NCBI GenBank assembly: GCA_005885085.1
Contig: VAXY01000137.1
Location: 1 to 5,685, forward strand
Direction: 5' to 3'
DNA length: 5,685 bases
DNA from: Actinomycetota bacterium
GTDB lineage: Bacteria > Actinomycetota > Thermoleophilia > Gaiellales > Gaiellaceae
Below, piece by piece: positions 1 through 5,410 of this stretch. The stretch's first letter is position 1. Every line of letters starts with the position of its first letter. Under the pieces are notes generated by a model that was not told the origin of the DNA, searched no databases, and saw nothing but the letters and a program-made list of their open reading frames with translations. A program made the position numbers and the translations under genes.

Positions 1-1
1 C

Positions 2-94
2 TCGGAGTTGTTCCTCGCGCAGCTCGACGATCACGAGCTCGCCGTCCTCAAGAACGCTCTCGACAAGGTCACCGCCGACTGCACATTCGGCTGA
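2..94 (+). CDS. C-terminal fragment of a probable MarR-family transcriptional regulator (runs off the left edge)
   Basis: Thirty codons are open from the left edge to a TGA at 92-94, ending in ELAVLKNALDKVTADCTFG. An acidic LDDHEL turn followed by an amphipathic helix resembles the final dimerisation helix of MarR-type winged-helix regulators, which often have a 'LSDEELAVLRRAL' motif near the C-terminus. The DNA-binding wing lies outside the window, so the family call rests on this tail alone. The stop is 27 bp before the next gene on the same strand, which seems to have its own -10 element in the gap. Another helical protein could end this way, so the call is tentative. Confidence 0.45.
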   Translation, partial: SELFLAQLDDHELAVLKNALDKVTADCTFG

Positions 95-109
95 GCGGCT
101 GACCCGAAC

Positions 110-115
110 TAACCT
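110..115 (+). promoter_or_regulatory. Putative -10 element (TAACCT) for the YcaQ-family gene
   Basis: TAACCT matches the TAnnnT core of a sigma70-type -10 box and ends 6 bp before the GTG at 122. The predicted transcription start would fall on the start codon itself, giving a leaderless mRNA, which is common in Actinobacteria. No Shine-Dalgarno sequence precedes the GTG, which fits. No convincing -35 is visible. The surrounding string TAACCTGCGGCCGT recurs almost exactly at 2690-2703 upstream of the PLD-like gene. Confidence 0.4.
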
Positions 116-121
116 GCGGCC

Positions 122-1290
122 GTGAAAGTCACCGCGGAGGCCGCCCGGCGCTTCCTCGTCGCACGCCACCTACTCGCGCCGGCACGTTCCCTCGACGGAG
201 GACCCGACGCGGTTCTGGAAGTCTTCCGCCGCCTCGGGTCGGTCCAGTTCGACCCGCTGGCCGTCGCGGGCCGGAACCACGACCTCGTGCTGCACGCGCG
301 GGTCGCCGACTACGACCCCGGCTGGTGCGACCGGCTCTACGAACGCCGCGAGATCTTCGAGGCGTACAACAAGGGTCTCTCCCTTGTACCGACGAGCGAG
401 TTCGCGTGGTTCCGCGGGACCTTGAGCCGCAACGCGCCGCGAACCCTCGCCAAGAACGGCGACGTGGCCGGGCGCGTGCTCGAGCGGATCCGCGCGGATG
501 GCCCGCTGTCGGCGCTCGACTTCGAGCGCGAGCGCGGGACAGCGACCGACTGGTTCGGGATGGCGACAAACGCCGTACGCGCCGTGCTCGAAGCGTATGC
601 CGTCACGGGTGTGCTCGGCCTCGCGCGGCGCGACGCGAACCGCAGGTACTACGACCTGCTCGAACGGCTGCTACCTGCCGACGTGCTTGCTCGCAAAGTC
701 CCGCTGGAAGAGCAACTCCGGCACAAGCTCCTGTCGCGGTACCGCGCGCACGGTCTGCTCGGCGTCAGCGGTGGCGGAGATGTCTTCGGCGGTCTCGGGC
801 CCGCGAAGCCGGACGCGCGGTGGCCGGGGTACTCAGGACGCAACGCTCTGCGCGAAGAGCTCGTCGAACGCGGAGACCTCGTTTCCGTCGAGGTGGCGGG
901 CATCCGCGGAAAACGCCTTGTCGTCAGCGAGGACGTCAAACTGCTGGAAGCGCCGCCGGACCCGCCGCCTTCCGTCGCCTTCGTTCCTCCGTGTACGTAT
1001 GGGAGCTCTTCCTCCCACCGGCCAAGCGCCGTTGGGGCTGGTACGTGCTGCCGATCGTTTTCCGGGACCGCTTCGTCGGCCGGATCGAGCCGCGGATCGA
1101 CCGGGCCGAGGGTCGTGTCGAGGTGCTCGATGTCTGGTGGGAGAACGCGTTCTCGCCACGCCGCGCTGACGGGTTCGTCGACGCGATGCGTGACGCGCTG
1201 CGCGCGTACCTCGGCTTCGCGGGTGCCGACAGGCTCGCGTGGGCGTCGCACCTCGGTACCGAGAAGCGGCTGTTTCTGAGTCGGCCGTAA
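122..1290 (+). pseudogene. YcaQ/AlkZ-family (HTH_42, winged-helix) DNA glycosylase, disrupted by an internal deletion and frameshift
   Basis: The family removes alkylated bases and unhooks interstrand crosslinks (E. coli YcaQ, Streptomyces AlkZ). The first frame, from GTG 122, gives a typical N-terminus. It contains SVQFDPLAVAGRNHDLVL with Q42 and D44, the QxD pair that marks the YcaQ-like branch (AlkZ has QxQ). Homology stays in this frame up to VAFVPP, ending at 991. From 994 it resumes in another frame as YVWELFLPPAKRRWG and continues through GRIEPRIDR to the TAA at 1288-1290. Family members as I remember them have about 18 residues between these blocks, including a DPLxWDR-type segment. 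Here only two bases remain, so roughly 52 bp appear to be missing. Restoring them gives about 407 residues, close to the usual 400-410. As written, the first frame runs on to 1279 with an unrelated tail. The protein is probably inactive unless the gap is an assembly error. Confidence 0.8.
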
Positions 1291-1298
1291 GTCGGCCG
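1282..1298. terminator. Short GC hairpin between convergent genes
   Basis: CGGCCG at 1282-1287 pairs with CGGCCG at 1293-1298 around a 5-base loop that contains the TAA stop of the YcaQ-like gene. The next gene is convergent and ends at 1322, so a terminator is expected here. The stem is only 6 bp and no T-tract follows, so this is a weak candidate. Confidence 0.25.
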
Positions 1299-1321
1299 CC
1301 CGCGAAACAGCAGGCTTGAGG

Positions 1322-2101
1322 CTACTCCGCAGCGGCTACCTGCGAGCTCGGCATGTAGATACTCGCACCGCCGTCGACCATCAGCGTCGTCCCGTTGACG
1401 AATGCGGCTTCGTCCGACGCGAGGAAGAGCACGGCATTCGCCACATCCTCGGGCGCGCAGAGTCTCGGCATCGGATAGCTCCTCGACGCCAGCTCTAGCT
1501 TCTCGTGGGTCAGGCCCGCGACCGCGGGCGTGAGAACCAAGCCCGGTGCGACGGCGTTGCAGCGAATGCCGCGTGAACCGTACTGCGACGCCACCGACTT
1601 CGTCAGGAGCACGACGCCGGCTTTCGACGCTCCGTACGCCGCGCGTACGCCCCGTCCCATAACACCGTCGATCGACGCGGTGTTGACGATCGAGCCGCCG
1701 CCGCGCGCGAGCATCTGCGGGATCGCGTGCTTGCAGCCCATCAGCACGCCCTTGAGATTGACCGCGACCAGCCGGTCGAAGACCGCCATCTCGAGGGTAA
1801 CGAGGTCGGTATCAGCAGCAGCGGTGGAGGCGTCGGAAGCGTTGTTGTGCAACACGTCAAGGCCGTCGAACGACTCGACCGCCGTCTCGACCATTCGGGC
1901 AACGCTCGATTCGTCCGCGACGTCCCCCTCGGCGACGACCGCCCTGCTGCCGAGGTCCCCGGCCACGCGTGCGGCGGCAGATGCGTCGATGTCGGCGACG
2001 ACAACGGACGCACCTTCATTCGCCATCAGCCGCGCGGTGGCCTCACCTATGCCGCTGGCGGCGCCCGTGACGATCGCGACCTTTCCCTCGAGGCGTCCTA
2101 T
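1322..2101 (-). CDS. Short-chain dehydrogenase/reductase (SDR, classical type), coding frame lacks a normal start codon
   Basis: A soluble NAD(P)-dependent oxidoreductase with a Rossmann fold; its substrate cannot be told from sequence. Counting from the ATA codon at 2101, the order is GRLEGKVAIVTG, the cofactor motif TGAASGIG (residues 12-19), D37 at the end of strand 2 (suggests NAD(H) preference), HNNAS in place of the usual NNAG, catalytic N115, S143, Y156 and K160 (YGASK), then the PG motif and a C-terminal DGG. At 259 residues it fits the family length of about 250. The first in-frame ATG is at 2026, giving 234 residues, but that start would remove the TGxxxGxG cofactor motif. No ATG, GTG or TTG exists in frame between 2026 and the stop at 2171-2173. 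A well-placed ATG at 2118, preceded by GGAAG, is one base out of frame. The gene stops at TAG 1322-1324 and converges on the YcaQ-like gene. SDR identity is secure; functionality is not. Confidence 0.85.
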   Translation of the reverse strand: MGRLEGKVAIVTGAASGIGEATARLMANEGASVVVADIDASAAARVAGDLGSRAVVAEGDVADESSVARMVETAVESFDGLDVLHNNASDASTAAADTDLVTLEMAVFDRLVAVNLKGVLMGCKHAIPQMLARGGGSIVNTASIDGVMGRGVRAAYGASKAGVVLLTKSVASQYGSRGIRCNAVAPGLVLTPAVAGLTHEKLELASRSYPMPRLCAPEDVANAVLFLASDEAAFVNGTTLMVDGGASIYMPSSQVAAAE

Positions 2102-2170
2102 GGCCGTGAGTATGTCATCGGGCTTCCGGCCCCCCGCTCCGCTTGCCCGTCCTTGCTCCTGGTGGCGGCC

Positions 2171-2369
2171 TCAGCGGCAATAACCCCGAACCTGCTCCGG
2201 AAATTTAGCGACGCTGATCGGCTTTTCGAGATACCCGTCGAAGCCTGCTTCGCGGAACGACCTCGCTCGTCGTCAACGACGTCAGCGCAACCACGGGAAT
2301 GCCGGCGGTGCGGACGTCGTGCTTGAGGCGGCGCGCGGCATCGGTCCCGTCCATGTCGGGAAGCCGGAG
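2171..2369 (-). pseudogene. 3' remnant of a CheY/DivK-like response-regulator receiver domain
   Basis: On the minus strand one frame reads LRLPDMDGTDAARRLK, then VRTAGIPVVALTS. This is the segment of a receiver domain just after the phospho-acceptor Asp, through the strand that ends in the conserved Thr. The domain resumes in another frame at 2254 as REAGFDGYLEKPI, including the conserved Lys-Pro, and ends at TGA 2173-2171. The linking stretch, about 2255-2282, is too short by roughly 8 bases compared with DivK-type proteins as I remember them. Everything upstream of LRLPD, including the acidic pocket and the phospho-acceptor Asp, is absent. At 2369 the homology stops and a cyclase remnant begins on the other strand. 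The SDR gene lies just downstream on the same strand, so the two may once have been co-transcribed. Confidence 0.7.
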
Positions 2370-2371
2370 GG

Positions 2372-2662
2372 TACGACCTCGACTTCGGTGTCGGGATCGC
2401 CTTCGGCTACGCGACTTGCGGCGAAGTCGGTTTCGAAGGACGATCCGACTACGCAGCGCTCGGTACGGTCACGAACCTCGCGGCACGCCTGTCGGACGAG
2501 GCGGCCGGGGGCCAGATCCTCGTTTCGCAACGACTGCTTGCGGAGGTGGAAGAGAACGTCGAAGCGGAGTCGGTGGGCGAGTAGACACTGAAGGGATTTT
2601 CCAAACCGCTCCCCGCCTTCAACATTCTCGGCCTGCGCGAGCGAGCAGTCGCGCGCGGCTGA
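2372..2662 (+). pseudogene. 3' remnant of a class III adenylate/guanylate cyclase catalytic domain, with an internal stop
   Basis: The plus-strand frame from 2372 reads YDLDFGVGIAFGYATCGEVG, then FEGRSDYAALGTVTNLAARL, then GGQILVSQRL. This is the second half of a class III nucleotide cyclase domain, the enzyme class that makes cAMP or cGMP. Visible functional residues are the Asp of SDY (base-recognition position) and the NxxxR pair in TNLAARL (transition-state residues). The metal-binding aspartates lie in the missing first half. A TAG at 2582-2584 interrupts the conserved end, directly before TLKGFSKPLPAFNIL, which continues in the same frame to TGA at 2660-2662. One substitution from TTG or CAG would explain the stop. 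No start codon serves this frame. It is a non-functional gene fragment. Confidence 0.8.
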
Positions 2663-2689
2663 ACCTGTGCCGACTCGCTGACCGAGACG

Positions 2690-2695
2690 TATCCT
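2690..2695 (+). promoter_or_regulatory. Putative -10 element (TATCCT) for the PLD-like gene
   Basis: TATCCT lies 9 bp before an ATG at 2705 and would start transcription about 3 bases before that codon. The context TATCCTACGGCCGT differs from the element at 110-123 at only two positions. This implies that ATG 2705 was the original start of the PLD-like gene, although it is now out of frame with the PLD body. No clear -35 is seen. Confidence 0.35.
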
Positions 2696-2736
2696 ACGGC
2701 CGTCATGTCGGCAGCGATCCGCGTGAAGCAGCAGCC

Positions 2737-3780
2737 CTGATCGACGTCCACACGCTGACGGACGGCGGGCAGGCGTCGCTCGACGTCGCGCGGATGATCG
2801 AGACGTTCGTCGCCGGGGCGCGCACGTCGCTGGAGCTCGCGCTGTACGACGTGCGCTTGGAGGACGAGACCGCCGACGTCGTGCAGGGTGCCCTGGTCGC
2901 CGCGCACGAGCGCGGCGTCAACGTGCGGCTGCTCTACAACGTCGAGCGCGCGGACGAGCGCCCGCCGGTGCCGCCGCCGCCGAAGACCGAGCCCGACCTG
3001 ATCGAGTCGCTGCCATTCGAGACCGTCGGCATTCCCGGCTGGCCCGACCTGATGCACCACAAGTACGTCGTCCGCGATCGCGACGCGGTCTGGAGCGGCT
3101 CGACGAACTGGACCGACGATTCGTGGACGCGCGAGGAGAACGTGATCGTGATCGTGCAGTCGACGGGGGTCGCGATTCGGTTCCAGGAGGACTTCTCACA
3201 GCTGTGGAAGAAGCGCGAGGTCGCGGCGTCGGGACGCGTGCCGACGGATCCGATTCGCGTCGGCAACGCGGAGGTGGGCACGTGGTTCTCGCCGAAGCGC
3301 GGCGAGAAGCTGGCGCACCGGATCGCGCAGGCGGTCGGGAAGGCCCAACGGCGCGTTCGCGTCGCGTCGCCGGTGATCTCGTCCGGGCCCATTCTCGGCA
3401 CGCTGGCCGAGGTCGCTGCCGACGGACGCATCGACGTCGGCGGCGTCGTGGACGCGACGCAGATCGCCGAGGTGCTCGCGCAGTGGCGCGCGAACGGGAA
3501 CGACACCTGGAAGATGCCGGCGCTGCGATTCGTGCTCGGGCGCGCCTCGTTCTCCGGCAAGCGCTCGACGCCGTACGCGCCGGGCGCCGTGCACGACTAC
3601 ATGCACGCGAAGGTGTGCGTCTGCGACGACACGGTCTTCATCGGCAGCTTCAACCTGTCGCACTCCGGCGAGGAGAACGCGGAGAACGTCCTGGAGATCG
3701 ACGACGCTGCGCTCGCCGAGCGGATGGCCGGGTTCGTCGACTCGATCCGCGCGCGCTACCCCGCGCTAGCGCTGGACTAG
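2737..3780 (+). CDS. Phospholipase D-like (two-HKD) family protein, start uncertain
   Basis: The PLD superfamily hydrolyses or transfers phosphodiester bonds using two HxKxxxxD motifs that form one active site. Both are present: HHKYVVRD (H107, K109, D114, counting from 2737) followed by GSTNW, and HAKVCVCD (H290, K292, D297) followed by GSFNLS. There is no signal peptide or membrane helix, so a cytoplasmic enzyme is likely; the substrate is unknown. Recognisable homology starts at LIDVHTLTDGGQ. The CTG at 2737 opens that block and is used here as the left boundary. The next in-frame ATG, at 2794, would remove the first strand and helix. An ATG at 2705 with a good -10 is one base out of frame and stops at 2738-2740. 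The frame stays open further left to an ATG at 2299, but that part is arginine-rich shadow sequence over the cyclase remnant. The gene ends at TAG 3778-3780, overlapping the convergent dioxygenase gene. Confidence 0.85.
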   Translation: MIDVHTLTDGGQASLDVARMIETFVAGARTSLELALYDVRLEDETADVVQGALVAAHERGVNVRLLYNVERADERPPVPPPPKTEPDLIESLPFETVGIPGWPDLMHHKYVVRDRDAVWSGSTNWTDDSWTREENVIVIVQSTGVAIRFQEDFSQLWKKREVAASGRVPTDPIRVGNAEVGTWFSPKRGEKLAHRIAQAVGKAQRRVRVASPVISSGPILGTLAEVAADGRIDVGGVVDATQIAEVLAQWRANGNDTWKMPALRFVLGRASFSGKRSTPYAPGAVHDYMHAKVCVCDDTVFIGSFNLSHSGEENAENVLEIDDAALAERMAGFVDSIRARYPALALD

Positions 3781-3790
3781 CTCGCGCGGG
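3760..3790. terminator. Strong hairpin over both stop codons, candidate bidirectional terminator
   Basis: The arms CCCGCGCTAGC (3760-3770) and GCTCGCGCGGG (3780-3790) pair at 10 of 11 positions around a 9-base loop. The hairpin forms on either strand. It contains the stop of the PLD-like gene (3778-3780) and that of the convergent dioxygenase (3766-3768). No T-tract follows on either side, as is common in high-GC Actinobacteria, so the terminator role is inferred from position and symmetry. Confidence 0.45.
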
Positions 3791-4686
3791 TTCGGCAGCG
3801 GGGTCAAGACGGGCTCGACCCGCTCCCGGAGGTGCTCGTAGTCGGGCGGGAGGGAGAGCCTCTCGCCAAGGTGCTCGAGCGGCTCGTCGACGGTGAAGCC
3901 GGGGCCCATCGTGGCGATCTCGAACAGGACGCCGCTCGGCTCGCGGAAGTAGATCGAGCGGAAGTAGAAGCGGTCGATGATCGGCGTCGGGTGGGCGCCG
4001 CTCCCGGCCACGCGCTCGTGCCAGGCCTCGTGTTCGTCCTGCGGGGTGGCCCAGGCGACGTGGTGGACGGTGCCGGCGCCGGGGATGCCCGCTTCCTGCG
4101 GCGGCTCGTCGTAGGCGTACCAGGAGCCGCGCTTCGCGCCGCGGACCTCCCACACGGAGTCGCCGTGGGGGTCGAAGGCGAGCGTCTGCTCGAGGAAGTC
4201 CCGGCTGGGGCCGGGATCCGCGTACGCACGCACGCCGTCGAAGCCCTGCAGCGCGAGCTCGCGCGGGATCTCCGGGTGCTCGGCCACGAGCGGCTCGTCG
4301 TTCGTCTCGACGACGGAGAGCTCGAGCTCGAGGCCTTCCGGATCGCTGAAACGGAGACTGCCTTCGTTGCGTTCGAGGTCGATTCCCTCGGCTCTGAGGC
4401 GGTCGCTCCAGAACTCGATCGCGTCCTCCGACGCGACGCGGAAGACGATCCGGTGCACCATGCCGCGGCCGGCGCGGCCCTGGTGCGCGTGCGGGTACTC
4501 GAAGAAGGTGAGGTCGCTGCCGGCGCTCCCCTTCGCGTCGGCGTAGAAGAGGTGGTAGACGGTCGGGTCGTCCTGGTTGACGGACTTCTTGACGAGGCGG
4601 AGGCCGAGGACGCGGACGTAGAAGTCGACGTTTCCGGGCGCGTCGGCCGTGATGCACGTGATGTGGTGGATGCCCTCGAAGCGCAT
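3766..4686 (-). CDS. VOC-family ring-cleaving dioxygenase, MhqO/MhqE/PcpA type
   Basis: A 306-residue protein with two glyoxalase/VOC modules, close to the roughly 310 residues usual for MhqO-like proteins. The family opens hydroquinone-type rings using a non-haem metal, Fe(II) in PcpA. Module 1 starts with GIHHITCITAD and carries LGLRLVKKSVNQDDP and YHLFYAD, both typical of this subfamily. Module 2 carries TVHHVAWAT and GVLFEIATMGPGF. Likely metal ligands are H8, H209 and E256, judged by alignment with the 2-His-1-carboxylate set of PcpA (H11, H227, E276); the spacing is similar, but the neighbouring H7 or H208 cannot be excluded. No signal peptide, so cytoplasmic. ATG 4686 gives the family's usual N-terminus. 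The gene is divergent from a carboxylesterase across 37 bp, and the two families occur together in the B. subtilis MhqR (quinone stress) regulon. A role in quinone or aromatic detoxification is inferred. Confidence 0.9.
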   Translation of the reverse strand: MRFEGIHHITCITADAPGNVDFYVRVLGLRLVKKSVNQDDPTVYHLFYADAKGSAGSDLTFFEYPHAHQGRAGRGMVHRIVFRVASEDAIEFWSDRLRAEGIDLERNEGSLRFSDPEGLELELSVVETNDEPLVAEHPEIPRELALQGFDGVRAYADPGPSRDFLEQTLAFDPHGDSVWEVRGAKRGSWYAYDEPPQEAGIPGAGTVHHVAWATPQDEHEAWHERVAGSGAHPTPIIDRFYFRSIYFREPSGVLFEIATMGPGFTVDEPLEHLGERLSLPPDYEHLRERVEPVLTPLPNPRELVQR

Positions 4687-4695
4687 GCCCGCTCG

Positions 4696-4701
4696 ACTCT
4701 A
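4696..4701 (-). promoter_or_regulatory. Putative -10 element (TAGAGT) for the dioxygenase gene
   Basis: Read on the minus strand, TAGAGT lies 9 bp before the ATG at 4686, the same distance as the -10 candidate before ATG 2705. It predicts a leader of about 3 bases. Only a weak GAGCGGG stands where a Shine-Dalgarno would be. A -35 at normal spacing would fall around the start codon of the divergent esterase gene. Confidence 0.35.
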
Positions 4702-4711
4702 GCGCGGCGGT

Positions 4712-4717
4712 CATGAT
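4712..4717 (+). promoter_or_regulatory. Putative -10 element (CATGAT) for the esterase gene
   Basis: CATGAT matches TATAAT at four of six positions and ends 6 bp before GTG 4724, the spacing also seen at 110-115, so a leaderless transcript is possible. It sits 10 bp from the opposing -10 candidate at 4696-4701. The core TCATGA is a 6-bp palindrome. Evidence is positional only. Confidence 0.25.
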
Positions 4718-4723
4718 CTACGC

Positions 4724-5404
4724 GTGGAACTGAGTGCGCGTGTTCGCCCCGCTGCCGGAGCCGGGGGCGCCGACGGCGCGCTCGTCCTCTTTCACGGGCG
4801 CGGCGCGGACGAGCACGATCTGTTTCCGCTGCTCGATGCGCTGGATCCCGAGCGCCGTCTGGCGGGGGCAACGCCGCGCGGGCCGCTGTCGCTGCTGCCC
4901 GGCGGGGCGCACTGGTACGCGCTCGGCGGGATCGGGACGCCGGAGCCGACGACCTTTCACTCCAGTTTCGGCGCCGCGGCGGAGTGGGTCGACGGATTCC
5001 TGCGGGAGCACGGGCTCGGGCACGACCGGCTCGTCCTCGGCGGCTTCTCACAGGGCGGCGTGATGGCGTACTCCCTGGGCCTCGGCGCGGGCCGGCCGCG
5101 GCCGGCGGCGATCGTGGCGTTCAGCGGCTTCATTCCGTCCTTTGAGGGGTTCGAGCTGGACCTGTCGCCGCCGTTGCCGCCGGTGGCGATCGGGCACGGC
5201 ACGCTGGACAACGTCATTGGCGTCGAGTGGGGCCGGCGTGCGCGGGCGCTGCTGGAGGACGCCGGCGCCGAGGTGCTGTACCGCGAGACACCGATGTTCC
5301 ACCAGATCGACCCGGACTTCGTCCACGACGTGTCCGATTGGCTCCAGTTGCACCGTTTAGAGCAACTCAGGCGGGGCACAACAGAGGGCGAGGAAAGGGG
5401 GTGA
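4724..5404 (+). CDS. Alpha/beta-hydrolase, phospholipase/carboxylesterase family (MhqD/YpfH-like)
   Basis: A 226-residue serine esterase of the carboxylesterase-2 family. Order of motifs: LVLFHGRGADEHD with the HG oxyanion turn (H24-G25), GPLSLLPGGAHWY, the nucleophile elbow GFSQGG (S109), GHGTLDNVI with the likely acid D162, and PMFHQI with the likely catalytic H193. The triad is therefore complete. No signal peptide or anchor, so cytoplasmic. The natural ester is unknown. GTG 4724 is chosen because LSARVRPAAG leads straight into the first strand and no upstream in-frame start fits the 37-bp gap. The last ~20 residues are a charged tail beyond the fold. It is divergent from the ring-cleaving dioxygenase, and B. 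subtilis MhqD, which this family includes, is induced with such a dioxygenase under quinone stress. A small membrane-protein gene follows 6 bp after the stop. Confidence 0.9.
   Translation: MELSARVRPAAGAGGADGALVLFHGRGADEHDLFPLLDALDPERRLAGATPRGPLSLLPGGAHWYALGGIGTPEPTTFHSSFGAAAEWVDGFLREHGLGHDRLVLGGFSQGGVMAYSLGLGAGRPRPAAIVAFSGFIPSFEGFELDLSPPLPPVAIGHGTLDNVIGVEWGRRARALLEDAGAEVLYRETPMFHQIDPDFVHDVSDWLQLHRLEQLRRGTTEGEERG
5391..5401 (+). promoter_or_regulatory. Ribosome binding site of the small membrane-protein gene
   Basis: The purine-rich AGGAAAGGGGG overlaps the last codons of the esterase gene and ends 9 bases before ATG 5411. It is the clearest Shine-Dalgarno-like site in the window. It supports both the 5411 start and translation from an esterase-initiated transcript. 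Confidence 0.6.
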
Positions 5405-5410
5405 TCGCGC

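Noticed and set aside
2..1290. MarR-type fragment as the regulator of the mhq-like pair
   Set aside because: The families fit an MhqR-style scheme, but the fragment is about 4 kb away with convergent and damaged genes between, and only its last 30 residues are visible.
1530..2183. Plus-strand open frame of 217 residues opposite the SDR gene
   Set aside because: It is complementary to the SDR catalytic core and shows no domain of its own.
2299..2736. An N-terminal extension of about 146 residues on the PLD-like protein from the ATG at 2299
   Set aside because: It is arginine-rich shadow sequence in a frame that crosses the receiver and cyclase remnants, whose true homology is in other frames. 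PLD similarity begins only at about 2737.
3832..4716. A long plus-strand open frame (294 residues) opposite the dioxygenase gene
   Set aside because: It is antisense to a gene with clear metal-ligand motifs. Its low-complexity Val/Glu/Arg/Asp make-up is typical of a high-GC mirror frame.
3650..5051. Further long minus-strand open frames of 354 and 415 residues around the dioxygenase and esterase genes
   Set aside because: Their products are Arg/Pro/Ser/Ala-rich with no motifs. They are shadow frames of the PLD-like, dioxygenase and esterase genes.
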